NCBI RefSeq assembly: GCF_023195695.1
Contig: NZ_JALPQG010000002.1
Coordinates: 124,001 to 188,000, forward strand
DNA: 64,000 nt
Direction: 5' to 3'
Source: Aliiroseovarius sp. S1339
GTDB taxonomy: Bacteria; Pseudomonadota; Alphaproteobacteria; Rhodobacterales; Rhodobacteraceae
This document shows positions 43,872 through 53,068 of this stretch, piece by piece. The notes under the pieces were generated by a model, which did no database searches, had not been told where the DNA came from, and saw only the letters and a list, made by a program, of their open reading frames with translations. Both the position numbers and the translations under genes were made by a program. Position 1 is the first letter of the stretch. Each line of letters begins with the position of its first letter.

Positions 43872-44351
43872 TCAGGTCAGTATGGCCGGGCTGTCATCCT
43901 TGATCGCTTGCATGACCACATGGGTCGAGCTTTGGGCCAAATGCGGTAGCGTTGAAATCGCCTCACCCAACACGCGTCGAAAATCGCTCATATCCTGTGT
44001 GCGGACCTTCAGAAGGTAGTCGAAATGCGCGGCCAGCAAGTGGCATTCTTCGACCTCTGGAATGCGGGCGACCTGTTTGTTGAACGCAGCCAAGGCGGCT
44101 TCGCGGGTGTCGGACAGTTTCACCTCAACAAACGCGACATGGTCACGGCCCAGCCGGATGGGATCAACATCGGCACGATAGCCTGTGATGACGCCTTCGG
44201 CCTCTAGCCGACGCACTCGCGCTTGGGTCGGAGATTTCGATAGCCCGATGCGCTGCGCCAGATCAGTGATCGAAATGCGTCCCTCCCCTGACAGCACATC
44301 CAGAATCTTAAGATCGAACCGATCAAGGTCAACTTGCTTTTTGTCCTGCAT
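43872..44351 (-). CDS. putR: Lrp/AsnC regulator, probable PutR
   Basis: A 159-residue regulator with an N-terminal winged helix-turn-helix (FDLKILDVLSGEGRISITDLAQRIGLSKSPTQARVRRLE) and a C-terminal RAM domain (EVKLSDTREAALAAF, EVEECHLLAAHFDYLLKVRT). It is divergent from putA with 109 bases between the two starts. In Agrobacterium and Rhodobacter such a gene activates putA in response to proline. The assignment to PutR rests on this position and family. Confidence 0.88.
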   Translation of the reverse strand: MQDKKQVDLDRFDLKILDVLSGEGRISITDLAQRIGLSKSPTQARVRRLEAEGVITGYRADVDPIRLGRDHVAFVEVKLSDTREAALAAFNKQVARIPEVEECHLLAAHFDYLLKVRTQDMSDFRRVLGEAISTLPHLAQSSTHVVMQAIKDDSPAILT

Positions 44352-44460
44352 TTCTCACCTAAAATCGGTCATTTCGACTGCAACACCGCGATAATCAGGA
44401 AAACCGCTTTGCTATTTCATCATATCATAGGGGAAATGCGAACACCAAGGGGACCCGCAC

Positions 44461-47400
44461 ATGACCGATGCTCTACGCCAAAAAATCGACGACCTCGCTT
44501 ATGCAGGCGAGGAACAGCATATCCACGCCCTCGCTAAGGAAGCGGGTCTGTCCGGCGAAGATCGGGCGCGGATCTCGGCCAGTGGTGCCGATCTTGTGCG
44601 CGCCATCCGCGCGTCGTCCGATCCGGGCATGATGGAGGTCTTTTTGGCCGAATATGGCCTGTCGACCGACGAGGGCATCGCGCTCATGTGCCTGGCCGAA
44701 GCCCTGTTGCGGGTGCCGGACGCCGAAACCATCGATGCACTTATCGAAGACAAGATCGCGCCCAGCGATTGGGGCAAACACCTTGGGCGATCTTCATCTT
44801 CGCTTGTGAATGCCTCGACCTGGGCGTTGCTGGTCACCGGCAAGGTGCTTGAGGATCGCGAACCCGGTATCGCTGGTGCGCTGCGCGGGGCGGTCAAGCG
44901 ATTGGGCGAACCGGTTATCCGCACCGCCGTTGGGCGCGCGATGAAAGAAATGGGCAGCCAGTTCGTGCTGGGCGAAACCATCGGGGCTGCGATGAAGCGT
45001 GGCTCGAAGATGGAAGCGAAAGGCTTCACCTACTCCTATGATATGTTGGGCGAGGCTGCCCTGACCGATGACGATGCGCGCCGCTATCAAATGTCATACG
45101 CCAAGGCGATCTCCGAGATTGCGAGCGCCTGCAAATCCAAAGACATCCGCGCCAATCCGGGCATATCCGTGAAACTGTCAGCCCTTTTTCCACGTTATGA
45201 ACGCGCCCAGCGCGACCGCGTGATGGCAACGCTGGTGCCGCGCGTATCAGCTCTTGCGCATCTGGCGAAGTCTGCCGGGATGGGCTTTAACATCGACGCG
45301 GAAGAAGCAGATCGTCTGCAAATCTCGCTCGACGTTATCGAAGCGGTTCTAAGCGACAAGGCATTGGCCGGATGGGATGGTTTTGGCGTCGTCGTACAAG
45401 CCTATGGCCACCGCGCTGGCACAGTCATCGACTGGCTGCACGCCTTGGCGGAACGGCTGGACCGCAAAATCATGGTGCGTCTGGTCAAAGGCGCATATTG
45501 GGACAGTGAAATCAAGCGCGCGCAGGTCGAAGGTCTGCCCGAATTTCCCGTCTTCACCCGGAAGGTGGCGACCGATGTCAGTTATATCGCCAATGCGCGA
45601 AAGTTGTTGTCGTGTCCCGATCGCATTTATCCGCAATTTGCCACACATAATGCCCACACTGCAGCCGCCATTCTGGACATCGCGAAAACGTCTGGCGTCG
45701 ATGCGCGCGGTTACGAATTCCAACGTTTGCACGGGATGGGCGAACGACTGCACCAAATCATTATGGATGAGAACGGAACGCGATGCCGGATCTACGCCCC
45801 TGTCGGCGCACACCGCGACCTGCTCGCCTATCTGGTGCGCCGCCTGTTGGAAAACGGCGCTAACAGCTCGTTTGTGAACCAGATCGTTGATGAAAGCGTC
45901 ACACCCGAGGAGGTCGCCGCCTGCCCGTTTGACGCGCTCGACCACCCGGCACCGCATGTTCCCACCGGACCCGAGTTGTACGGCGCGCGTAAGAACTCGA
46001 TGGGGCTGGACCTGACCTACGAGCCGCATCTGGAACAGATAGACGCGGCGCGCGCGCCCTTTGCAGACACAAATTTCACCGCCGGGCCGTTGATCGCATC
46101 AAAACCCAAGGGCGGAAAGGTTGTGACCGTCACGAACCCCGCAAATGGCGACGCCGTTGGAAAGATCACATGGGCCAGCGCCGAGGATGTATCGGCAGCG
46201 CTTGATGCTGCCAAGCGCTGGGACGCCAGCCCAGACACCCGCGCCAAGGTTCTGAACCGCGCCGCCGATCTATATGAGGACAATCTTGGCGTCTTCTTTG
46301 CCCTGCTTGCCCGCGAGGCTGGAAAAACCCTGCCCGACTGCATGGGCGAGCTGCGAGAAGCTGTTGACTTCATGCGATATTACGCCGCCCGCATTCCGCA
46401 TCTGACCCGCGATCCGCGAGGGTTGTTCACCTGCATCTCGCCGTGGAACTTCCCATTGGCGATTTTCACTGGCCAGATCGCAGGCGCGTTGGCAGCAGGC
46501 AATGGTGTTTTGGCAAAGCCCGCCGAACAGACCGGAATTATCGCCCATGAGGCGGTGAAACTGCTGCACGAGGCAGGTGTGCCACGTGATGTGTTGCAAC
46601 TGCTGCCCGGTGATGGCGCAACCGTTGGGGCCGCGCTTACGTCTGACGCGCGGATCGGCGGCGTGGCGTTCACCGGCTCAACCGACACAGCACAGATCAT
46701 CCGGCGCGCCATGGCGAAACATTTATCGTCCTCCGCGCCTTTGATTGCTGAAACCGGCGGGCTGAATGCGATGATCATCGACAGCACGGCGCTGCCCGAA
46801 CAGGCTGTGCGCGATATTGTGGCGTCAAGCTTCCAGTCGGCGGGTCAACGCTGTTCGGCCCTGCGTTGCCTTTACGTTCAGGAAGACATTGCCGACAGCC
46901 TGACAGAAATGCTGATCGGCGCGATGGACGAGCTGAACCCGGCGGATCCGTGGCATCTGTCGACTGATCTGGGCCCGGTGATTGACGATGAAGCTTACGA
47001 GGGCATCCGCGCTTATGTCGACGCCGCCCGAGCGGACAACCGGCTGGTTCACGAACTCTCTGCACCAAGCGGCGGTCACTTCATCGCGCCTGCATTAATC
47101 CGCGTCAGTGGTATCAAAGAAATGGAGCGTGAAATATTCGGACCCGTCCTGCACATCGCACGCTACAAGGCGACCCAGCTCGATGCCGTGATCGACGCAA
47201 TCAATGCAACCGGGTATGGCCTGACCTTCGGTCTGCACACCCGGATTGATGACCGCGTTCAGCATGTGGTCGAGCGTATTCATGCGGGCAACGCCTATGT
47301 AAACCGCAACCAGATCGGCGCTATTGTCGGCTCGCAACCGTTTGGCGGTGAAGGCTTGTCGGGCACAGGCCCGAAGGCAGGGGGGCCGTCCTATATGGAT

Positions 47401-47919
47401 CGGTTCTGCGATGCAGGACCTGCACCGATGTCCGGCACGCCGGGCGACACGCCCGCGCTAAGCAAGACCCGGCTTGAACGTGCGATCACCGCGGTGGCGA
47501 AAGAAGCGACCCTAGAGTCCGACCGCCTACCCGGCCCGACAGGAGAGTTGAACCAATTGTCCACCCACCCGCGCGCGCCGTTCTTGTGCCTTGGTCCCGG
47601 AAAAGCGGCGGCAGAGCGTCAGAAAGCCGAGGTCGAAAGCCTTGGTGGGCAGGCCGTCTTGTCCCCTGACCTGCCAGCCGAACTGCTGTCTTCGGTCGAA
47701 GGCATTGGCGGCGCGGTTTATTGGGGTGGTGAGGACGTTTCGCGCGTCATCGTACAAGCCCTTGCGGCGCGTCCGGGCGCAATCTTGCCCCTGATCACCG
47801 GCGCGATCACCGCTGAAGCCGTCACCCATGAACGCCATCTTTGCGTGGACACCACAGCCTCGGGCGGCAATGCCGAGCTTCTGATGCTGTCGCAACCGCC
47901 TGATCTGGCTGCTGAATAA
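44461..47919 (+). CDS. putA: Bifunctional proline dehydrogenase / glutamate-semialdehyde dehydrogenase
   Basis: An 1152-residue trifunctional-length enzyme oxidising proline to glutamate, with FAD in the first step and NAD+ in the second. The proline dehydrogenase barrel includes GFGVVVQAYGHRAG and RLVKGAYWDSEIKRAQ, and ends near RRLLENGANSSFV. The aldehyde dehydrogenase part has FTGSTDTAQ, AETGGLNAM with the catalytic Glu, and SAGQRCSALR with the nucleophile Cys. There is no N-terminal ribbon-helix-helix domain, so it is not a self-repressor, which agrees with the separate regulator putR. A C-terminal ALDH-like extra domain follows. AAGGGGA lies eight bases before ATG 44461. Confidence 0.96.
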   Translation: MTDALRQKIDDLAYAGEEQHIHALAKEAGLSGEDRARISASGADLVRAIRASSDPGMMEVFLAEYGLSTDEGIALMCLAEALLRVPDAETIDALIEDKIAPSDWGKHLGRSSSSLVNASTWALLVTGKVLEDREPGIAGALRGAVKRLGEPVIRTAVGRAMKEMGSQFVLGETIGAAMKRGSKMEAKGFTYSYDMLGEAALTDDDARRYQMSYAKAISEIASACKSKDIRANPGISVKLSALFPRYERAQRDRVMATLVPRVSALAHLAKSAGMGFNIDAEEADRLQISLDVIEAVLSDKALAGWDGFGVVVQAYGHRAGTVIDWLHALAERLDRKIMVRLVKGAYWDSEIKRAQVEGLPEFPVFTRKVATDVSYIANARKLLSCPDRIYPQFATHNAHTAAAILDIAKTSGVDARGYEFQRLHGMGERLHQIIMDENGTRCRIYAPVGAHRDLLAYLVRRLLENGANSSFVNQIVDESVTPEEVAACPFDALDHPAPHVPTGPELYGARKNSMGLDLTYEPHLEQIDAARAPFADTNFTAGPLIASKPKGGKVVTVTNPANGDAVGKITWASAEDVSAALDAAKRWDASPDTRAKVLNRAADLYEDNLGVFFALLAREAGKTLPDCMGELREAVDFMRYYAARIPHLTRDPRGLFTCISPWNFPLAIFTGQIAGALAAGNGVLAKPAEQTGIIAHEAVKLLHEAGVPRDVLQLLPGDGATVGAALTSDARIGGVAFTGSTDTAQIIRRAMAKHLSSSAPLIAETGGLNAMIIDSTALPEQAVRDIVASSFQSAGQRCSALRCLYVQEDIADSLTEMLIGAMDELNPADPWHLSTDLGPVIDDEAYEGIRAYVDAARADNRLVHELSAPSGGHFIAPALIRVSGIKEMEREIFGPVLHIARYKATQLDAVIDAINATGYGLTFGLHTRIDDRVQHVVERIHAGNAYVNRNQIGAIVGSQPFGGEGLSGTGPKAGGPSYMDRFCDAGPAPMSGTPGDTPALSKTRLERAITAVAKEATLESDRLPGPTGELNQLSTHPRAPFLCLGPGKAAAERQKAEVESLGGQAVLSPDLPAELLSSVEGIGGAVYWGGEDVSRVIVQALAARPGAILPLITGAITAEAVTHERHLCVDTTASGGNAELLMLSQPPDLAAE

Positions 47920-47927
47920 GCGCAGCG

Positions 47928-47956
47928 CTTGACCCGGTGCGATGCATCGGGTCAAG
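47928..47956 (+). promoter_or_regulatory. Strong hairpin in the putA-rhomboid spacer
   Basis: CTTGACCCGGTGC and GCATCGGGTCAAG pair as a 13-pair stem (one G.U) with loop GAT. It lies eight bases after the putA stop and ends seven bases before the rhomboid ATG, with no T-run. It would cover the place where a Shine-Dalgarno should be. It may act as an RNA-processing or translational element, or as a U-poor terminator. Confidence 0.5.
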
Positions 47957-47963
47957 TCACCCC

Positions 47964-48713
47964 ATGTTTCCAATCCGCGACCACAACCCGTCTGAACGCA
48001 CGCCATATGTCACCTATGGACTGATCGCGATCAACCTGATCGTCTTTTTGATGATGCTGCCCTTCTATAGCGACGAGGCCGCTTCGGGACGTGTTTTCGT
48101 GCAATATGGGGCCATTCCCATGCGCTTGATGAGCGGCGAGGGGCTTGAGACGATCATCACCTCGATGTTTATCCATGGCGGCTTCATGCACTTTGCAGGC
48201 AACATGCTGTTTTTGTGGATATTTGGCGACAACCTCGAAGACATTCTGGGGCACGTGCGGTTTGCTGTGTTCTATCTGGTCTCGGGCCTTGGTGCGGCAC
48301 TGCTTCAGGTTGGATCAGATGTGACCAGTGTGGTGCCCATGGTGGGCGCATCCGGTGCGATCGCGGGCGTGATGGGCGGTTATCTCTTGCTGTTTCCACG
48401 TGCGCGCGTCGACGTGTTATTCATCTTCGTCGTGTTCTTCAGAGTGTTCCCGTTGCCCGCATGGCTCATGCTTTTGTTCTGGTTTGGACTTCAGGTGGTG
48501 AATGGCGCTCTGAGCATGTCACAGGTTGGCGGCGGGGTTGCCTATTGGGCCCATGCAGGTGGGTTTATCGCGGGCTTTCTTTTTGTCCTGCCGACATGGC
48601 GTAGCCTTGGCGCGCAGAGTTTTTGGGCGCGCACCGAAGGGCACCCAGATCATCCTGACGCTAAATATAGGCTTGAAAAAAGCAGCGTTCCGATCATTCG
48701 CAGGCGGAAGTAA
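47964..48713 (+). CDS. Rhomboid family intramembrane serine protease
   Basis: A 249-residue inner-membrane protease with six to seven helices. The catalytic Ser lies in VGASGAIAGVMGGY and the catalytic His in YWAHAGGFIAGF, with the N-terminal signature FIHGGFMHFAGNMLFLWIFGDNLED supplying the oxyanion His/Asn. ATG 47964 gives the usual cytoplasmic start FPIRDHNPS. The Shine-Dalgarno is poor and a hairpin lies just upstream. It follows putA by 44 bases, but no functional link is known. Confidence 0.9.
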   Translation: MFPIRDHNPSERTPYVTYGLIAINLIVFLMMLPFYSDEAASGRVFVQYGAIPMRLMSGEGLETIITSMFIHGGFMHFAGNMLFLWIFGDNLEDILGHVRFAVFYLVSGLGAALLQVGSDVTSVVPMVGASGAIAGVMGGYLLLFPRARVDVLFIFVVFFRVFPLPAWLMLLFWFGLQVVNGALSMSQVGGGVAYWAHAGGFIAGFLFVLPTWRSLGAQSFWARTEGHPDHPDAKYRLEKSSVPIIRRRK

Positions 48714-48776
48714 ACGATCACGAAGGGCGCACCGAGCGCGCACCTTCCTTCGACCCGCGATAGGATAAGTAGGTCG

Positions 48777-48977
48777 CTAACTGCCGATTGGCTGATTGGC
48801 CACTACACTGCTGACCTTACTGGACAGCCCAGGAATATTTCCTGCAACAATAAACATACTCGCCATGCCGAGCATGACAATCGCTGCAGTCAACACGATC
48901 CAATCGACGGTCACAGCACCGTCTTCGTCCGTGATCAGCCCAAACACGCGGGCGGAGATATTTTTCAATTGTTTCAT
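48777..48977 (-). CDS. Flp-type pilin-like small protein
   Basis: A 66-residue protein: a basic N-terminus, then DEDGAVTVDWIVLTAAIVMLGMASM, one hydrophobic helix and a short polar tail. GAVTVDWI resembles the Flp/Fap pilin region in which the Glu at position five of the mature pilin is replaced by an Asp here. Such proteins in Rhodobacterales are usually annotated as Flp family type IVb pilins or hypothetical. No tad/cpa assembly gene is nearby. An upstream GTG (48995) would add six residues. Confidence 0.65.
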   Translation of the reverse strand: MKQLKNISARVFGLITDEDGAVTVDWIVLTAAIVMLGMASMFIVAGNIPGLSSKVSSVVANQPIGS

Positions 48978-49048
48978 AACGTTTTCTTGCCCCACAATCG
49001 GGCAGCAATATGACCTTGAGGCGGTATTTTGCGGCTTTGCAAAAAAAA

Positions 49049-49837
49049 TCAGTTGTCTCGAACGAGGCTTGAGAATTTATCAAAAATAACCTCGTTTGAC
49101 GCGATGAGTTCGCCATCCGACAGGATTGACCCCTCCGGATCAATCGGTGCAACCAACCCACCGGCTTCGCGCACGATGATCAGGCCTGCGGCCAGATCCC
49201 AAGCGTTTAAGCGGCGTTCCCAGAACCCGTCGTAACGCCCCGCCGCAACATAGGCGAGGTCCAGAGCCGCAGCCCCAAACCGACGGACGCCCGAACAGCT
49301 GGGCAAAATGCGCGCAAGGTCTTGCAACGTGTCTGGCAGATCGGCACGACCTGCGAAGGGCAGTCCCGTGGCAAACAGGCTTTCAATCAAGCGCGACCGG
49401 CCAGAGACGCGTAGCCGACTTTGGTTCAACCAAGCGCCCTTGCCTTTTTCGGCGATGAACATTTCATCTTTGGCTGCATCAAAGATAACCCCAGCGACGA
49501 TCTCGCCCTTGTGTTCCAGAGCGATCGAGATCGCCCAATGCGGCAAACCGTGCAGGAAGTTCGTGGTGCCATCCAGCGGATCAACGATCCAGCGGCGAGT
49601 GGGGTCTTTGCCTTTGGCCTCGTCGCTTTCTTCGGCCAGCCAGCCATAGTTGGGCCGGGCCTCCATCAGAATGTCGCGAATGATCTTTTCTGCCGCGATA
49701 TCGGCCTTCGACACGAAGTCGCCCGCGCCCTTCCTAGACACCTGCAGGTTTTCAACCTCTCGAAAGTCTTTCACAAGGCTGCGACCCGCCATTCGGGCGG
49801 CCTTGATCATCACGTTCAGATTTGCACTGCCTTCCAT
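49049..49837 (-). CDS. suhB: Inositol-1-monophosphatase (SuhB type)
   Basis: A 262-residue Mg2+-dependent phosphatase. The first metal motif is EESDEAKG, the second is WIVDPLDGTTNFLHGLP and the third is AWDLAAGLIIVREAGG. It is full length for the family and would hydrolyse inositol 1-phosphate; SuhB proteins also take part in antitermination of rRNA operons. A GCGCGTATACGCGC palindrome lies 25-38 bases before its start. It is unrelated in position to the partial family member at 1-341. Confidence 0.94.
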   Translation of the reverse strand: MEGSANLNVMIKAARMAGRSLVKDFREVENLQVSRKGAGDFVSKADIAAEKIIRDILMEARPNYGWLAEESDEAKGKDPTRRWIVDPLDGTTNFLHGLPHWAISIALEHKGEIVAGVIFDAAKDEMFIAEKGKGAWLNQSRLRVSGRSRLIESLFATGLPFAGRADLPDTLQDLARILPSCSGVRRFGAAALDLAYVAAGRYDGFWERRLNAWDLAAGLIIVREAGGLVAPIDPEGSILSDGELIASNEVIFDKFSSLVRDN

Positions 49838-49908
49838 GGGGCGCTCCTATCTTCTCAGACGGCGCGTATACGCGCAGCGGCCTTGTTTGCCAAGCCCGTT
49901 TAGGGGTG

Positions 49909-50814
49909 TCATCCGCGCTGCAACTTCATCGGTTCCGACCTGCACAGCCGGATCATATGCGCGACATACGGCACCATCGCGTCTTCATCGCGGGTTGCGG
50001 CATACATGCGCTTGGACAAACCCTTTTCGGTCAGGGGCCGGGTGATGTAGTCGGGATTGTCTTTCACGCTGCGCAGCACCCAATCGGGCATGACCGCAAC
50101 ACCGCGTCCACCGGCCACGAGCATTAGTATCACCTCGGTCATTTCGACCTGTCGCACCGAGCGCGGCTCGATCCTGGCAGGTGTCAGCAGCGCGGTGAAG
50201 ACATCCGTCTTCGACCGCTCGACCGGGTAAGTCAGCAGCAACTCCTCTTCAAAGTCCTCGGCTTCGATATAGTCATGCTGCGCCAGCCGATGATCAGCGG
50301 CGGCGACAAATCGTGGCTCGTAATCAAAAAGCGGCGCGAAGGTGATGCCCGGCATGTCGACGGGATCAGATGAGATCACAAAATCAACCTCTTCCCGCCG
50401 AAGTGCTTCAAGGGCGTCGAACGCAAGCCGCTGACGGATGTCCAGATCAACCTCGGGCCATGCATGGCGCAGTTGATCCAGTACCGGGAACAGCCAGTCA
50501 AAACAGGCGTGGCATTCGATGGCAATATGCAACCGACCCGAGCGGCCTGATCGCAGCGCCCGAAATTCTTCTTCCAAACGAGATACTTCCGGCAAAATCT
50601 GTTCGGCCAAACGCAGAAGCTTCATACCGGCAGGGCTAAGGCGCATGGGCTTGGTGCGGCGGTGGAACAGCTCCATCCCGACCTGATCTTCAAGGCCCTT
50701 GATCTGGTGGCTCAACGCCGATTGGGTGATGTGCAGAATGTCGGCAGCCCGCGACAGGCTGCCCGCCTGATGGATCGCCCGGATGGTGCGCAGGTGACGG
50801 AATTCCAAATACAT
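49909..50814 (-). CDS. metR: LysR-type regulator, probable MetR
   Basis: A 301-residue LysR regulator. The helix-turn-helix is at residues about 18-37 (SLSRAADILHITQSALSHQI), followed by the linker helix and an effector domain. It is divergent from metF, with 101 bases between the two starts containing a dyad, as for MetR, which responds to homocysteine in enteric bacteria. The divergent position is the main reason for the name. Confidence 0.85.
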   Translation of the reverse strand: MYLEFRHLRTIRAIHQAGSLSRAADILHITQSALSHQIKGLEDQVGMELFHRRTKPMRLSPAGMKLLRLAEQILPEVSRLEEEFRALRSGRSGRLHIAIECHACFDWLFPVLDQLRHAWPEVDLDIRQRLAFDALEALRREEVDFVISSDPVDMPGITFAPLFDYEPRFVAAADHRLAQHDYIEAEDFEEELLLTYPVERSKTDVFTALLTPARIEPRSVRQVEMTEVILMLVAGGRGVAVMPDWVLRSVKDNPDYITRPLTEKGLSKRMYAATRDEDAMVPYVAHMIRLCRSEPMKLQRG

Positions 50815-50832
50815 GTGCGAAACTCATGTTTA

Positions 50833-50860
50833 TTGTGAGAATTATGAATTTGTCTCACAA
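50833..50860 (+). promoter_or_regulatory. Dyad in the metR-metF intergenic region
   Basis: TTGTGAGA and TCTCACAA are perfect eight-base arms separated by 12 bases. A further CTCA half site lies at 50823. LysR-type regulators bind such dyads with T-N11-A spacing, and the element is 19-46 bases from the metR start. It may be the MetR operator (inference). Confidence 0.5.
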
Positions 50861-50915
50861 ACAGAAAATGGGCACAAGAGGTCAACAAATACCTTATCCG
50901 AATCCCGAGGCTGCT

Positions 50916-51782
50916 ATGACTACGCCGAATATCTCGTTCGAATTCTTTCCGCCCCAGTCACTTGATGCGTCCTTCCGCCTGTGGGAAACGGTGCGTGAAC
51001 TGGCCCCGTTGGACCCCAGCTTCGTCTCGGTCACCTATGGTGCGGGCGGCACGACCCGCGAGTTGACGCATGACGCGGTACAGACCATCCACAAGCATTA
51101 TGGCCTGAACGTTGCGGCACACCTGACCTGTGTCGATGCATCGCGCGACGAAACGCTAGCCATCGCGAAAGACTATGCCAAAGCGGGCGTGACCGAGATT
51201 GTCGCGCTGCGGGGCGATCCGCCCAAGGGGACCGATGGCTTTGTGCCGCATAATGACGGGTTTGCGTCATCGGTGGAGTTGATTGAAGCGCTTGCCGAAA
51301 CGGGCGATTTCCACCTTCGCGTCGGAGCTTATCCCGACCCCCACCCGGAAAGCGCCGATCTGGACGCAAATGTCGCGTGGCTAAAGCGCAAGGTTGATGC
51401 CGGCGCAAGCTCGGCGATCACGCAGTTTTTCTTTGAAGACGACACGTTCTTCCGGTTCCGCGATAAGTGCGAGAAGGCCGGGATTGATGTGCCAATCATC
51501 CCCGGCATCCTACCGATTGAAAATTGGAAAGGCGCGCGCAAGTTTGCTGAACGCTGCGGCACCGAAATTCCCGGTTGGCTGGACGATGCTTTCAACAAAG
51601 CCACACGCGACGGGCGTGAGGACTTGCTGGCCATCGCCCTGTGCAGTGAGCTGTGTTCAGACCTGATTGATGGCGGCGTTCAAGATTTGCATTTCTACAC
51701 GCTGAACAAACCGGCCCTGACCCGGGAAGTGGCCCGCGCCCTTGGCATCACGCCCCGCGTGGCGTTGCAGAACGTGGCCTAA
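50916..51782 (+). CDS. metF: 5,10-Methylenetetrahydrofolate reductase
   Basis: A 288-residue FAD enzyme reducing methylene-THF to methyl-THF for methionine synthesis. The N-terminal SFEFFPPQS with the catalytic Glu, SVTYGAGGTTRE, VAHLTCVDASRDE-like folate loop and ALRGDPPKGTDGF are as in MetF. CCGAGG lies five bases before ATG 50916. An upstream in-frame extension contains the regulatory region and is not translated. It is divergent from metR. Confidence 0.95.
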   Translation: MTTPNISFEFFPPQSLDASFRLWETVRELAPLDPSFVSVTYGAGGTTRELTHDAVQTIHKHYGLNVAAHLTCVDASRDETLAIAKDYAKAGVTEIVALRGDPPKGTDGFVPHNDGFASSVELIEALAETGDFHLRVGAYPDPHPESADLDANVAWLKRKVDAGASSAITQFFFEDDTFFRFRDKCEKAGIDVPIIPGILPIENWKGARKFAERCGTEIPGWLDDAFNKATRDGREDLLAIALCSELCSDLIDGGVQDLHFYTLNKPALTREVARALGITPRVALQNVA

Positions 51783-51788
51783 GCCTCG

Positions 51789-51812
51789 CGCGCCGGATTA
51801 CAATCCGGCGCG
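51789..51812. terminator. Hairpin between convergent metF and decarboxylase genes
   Basis: CGCGCCGGATT and AATCCGGCGCG form a 10-11-pair stem round a tiny loop. It overlaps the stop codon of the convergent decarboxylase gene. No T-run follows on either side, so it would be a bidirectional, U-poor terminator. Confidence 0.55.
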
Positions 51813-52937
51813 TTGCACCGTCACCATATCCAGCAGCCCATAGCCATTGAACCGCGTCACGGTGGCAAGGCTATAGGCCCCCATGCCTGCAAACAGGACA
51901 TAGTCATCTTCGGCCAAATCCGACGGCAATGCCAAGGGGTGGGGCAATTGATCAATGGAATCGCAGGTCGGGCCGAATACCACGCGCTTTGCCTTGACCC
52001 CACAGTGCTGTTCCCCGTCTGATGTCGCCGTCACAATGCGATCCGGCACCCCGATCGAGGGCGCTTCAGACAGCGCACCATAAATCCCGTCATTCAAAAA
52101 CACCGCACCGTCTTCGCGAATGGATTTCACCTGCGTGGCCAGCGTGAACGCCTCGGCCACCATCGCGCGGCCGGGTTCGCAGACCAGCACAGGCGCAGCT
52201 GCGCCAAACGCTGTTTCGACCGCATCATGAATGGCGTCGAAGATCGATTCCAAATCAGGTGCGACACCACGGTTGGCGGCAAATCCGCCACCCACATTCA
52301 GCCGCGCCAATCTGACGTTTGCCGCCTTTGCGACGTCTGCACATGTGGCGATATACGTGGACCAAGCCGAGGGCGCGGCGCATTGGGTGCCCGGATGGAA
52401 GGTCATCGACGGTGTAAACCCAGCCTCTTTCACCATGCGCAGCAGCGCAACCGCCTGATCGGCATCAGCGCCAAACTTCGCACCGAAATTATATGCGGCA
52501 CCCTCTACTTGAAGGCGCAAACGCACGGCGACTTCGACACCGTCTGGGTCGACCTGCGCGCGCAGTTTTTCGAATTCATGCGGCGCATCGATGGAATAGG
52601 ACCGCACCCCAAGAGCGACGGCCTCTGCAACCTCGGCCCGCGACCGGACGGGGTTGTTATAATGCATCACGGCATCCGGAGACACGGCGCGCAGCGCATG
52701 CATTTCAGCTGGACTTGCCACATCAAAGGCGTCAATTCCGGCGGCCACAAGATTTTCCAACACGACGCGGGAATCGTTGGCTTTTACGGCATAGGTCACA
52801 AGACCATCGAACCCATCAATAAACCGTTGCGCCGTCGCCTGAAGCGTGGCCGGGGCAAAATACAGCACCGGCTGGGTCGGGGTTTCGGTTTTCAGGTGCG
52901 ACAGGGCTGTCTGCCAGATTGAGGGTTGCCTGCTCAT
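51798..52937 (-). CDS. Type III PLP decarboxylase (ornithine/lysine decarboxylase type)
   Basis: A 379-residue alanine-racemase-fold decarboxylase. Lys52 in YAVKAND binds PLP, HPGTQC and NVGGGFAAN contribute to the phosphate site, CEPGRAMV is the PLP-binding loop, and FGPTCDSID holds the catalytic Cys and the substrate Asp. These features fit eukaryotic-type ornithine decarboxylase, which starts polyamine synthesis; diaminopimelate decarboxylase is less likely given the length and the CDSID motif. AAGGCGAG precedes ATG 52937. Divergent from an Lrp-type regulator. Confidence 0.88.
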   Translation of the reverse strand: MSRQPSIWQTALSHLKTETPTQPVLYFAPATLQATAQRFIDGFDGLVTYAVKANDSRVVLENLVAAGIDAFDVASPAEMHALRAVSPDAVMHYNNPVRSRAEVAEAVALGVRSYSIDAPHEFEKLRAQVDPDGVEVAVRLRLQVEGAAYNFGAKFGADADQAVALLRMVKEAGFTPSMTFHPGTQCAAPSAWSTYIATCADVAKAANVRLARLNVGGGFAANRGVAPDLESIFDAIHDAVETAFGAAAPVLVCEPGRAMVAEAFTLATQVKSIREDGAVFLNDGIYGALSEAPSIGVPDRIVTATSDGEQHCGVKAKRVVFGPTCDSIDQLPHPLALPSDLAEDDYVLFAGMGAYSLATVTRFNGYGLLDMVTVQRAGL

Positions 52938-53068
52938 GTACACTCGCCTTAAAAAATCAGTCTGTTTGCGTTACATGTTAAGAATCTGAGCTGAGACCGC
53001 CGATTTCCAGTGGCAATTCGGACAATATGTCGTGTAAGTTCCGGCGAAATATCGAGGATTCCGACCAA

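Noticed and set aside
49862-49875. GCGCGTATACGCGC palindrome upstream of suhB
   Set aside because: A perfect 14-base palindrome, but simple alternating GC sequence of this kind arises easily by chance; no matching regulator family is known to me.
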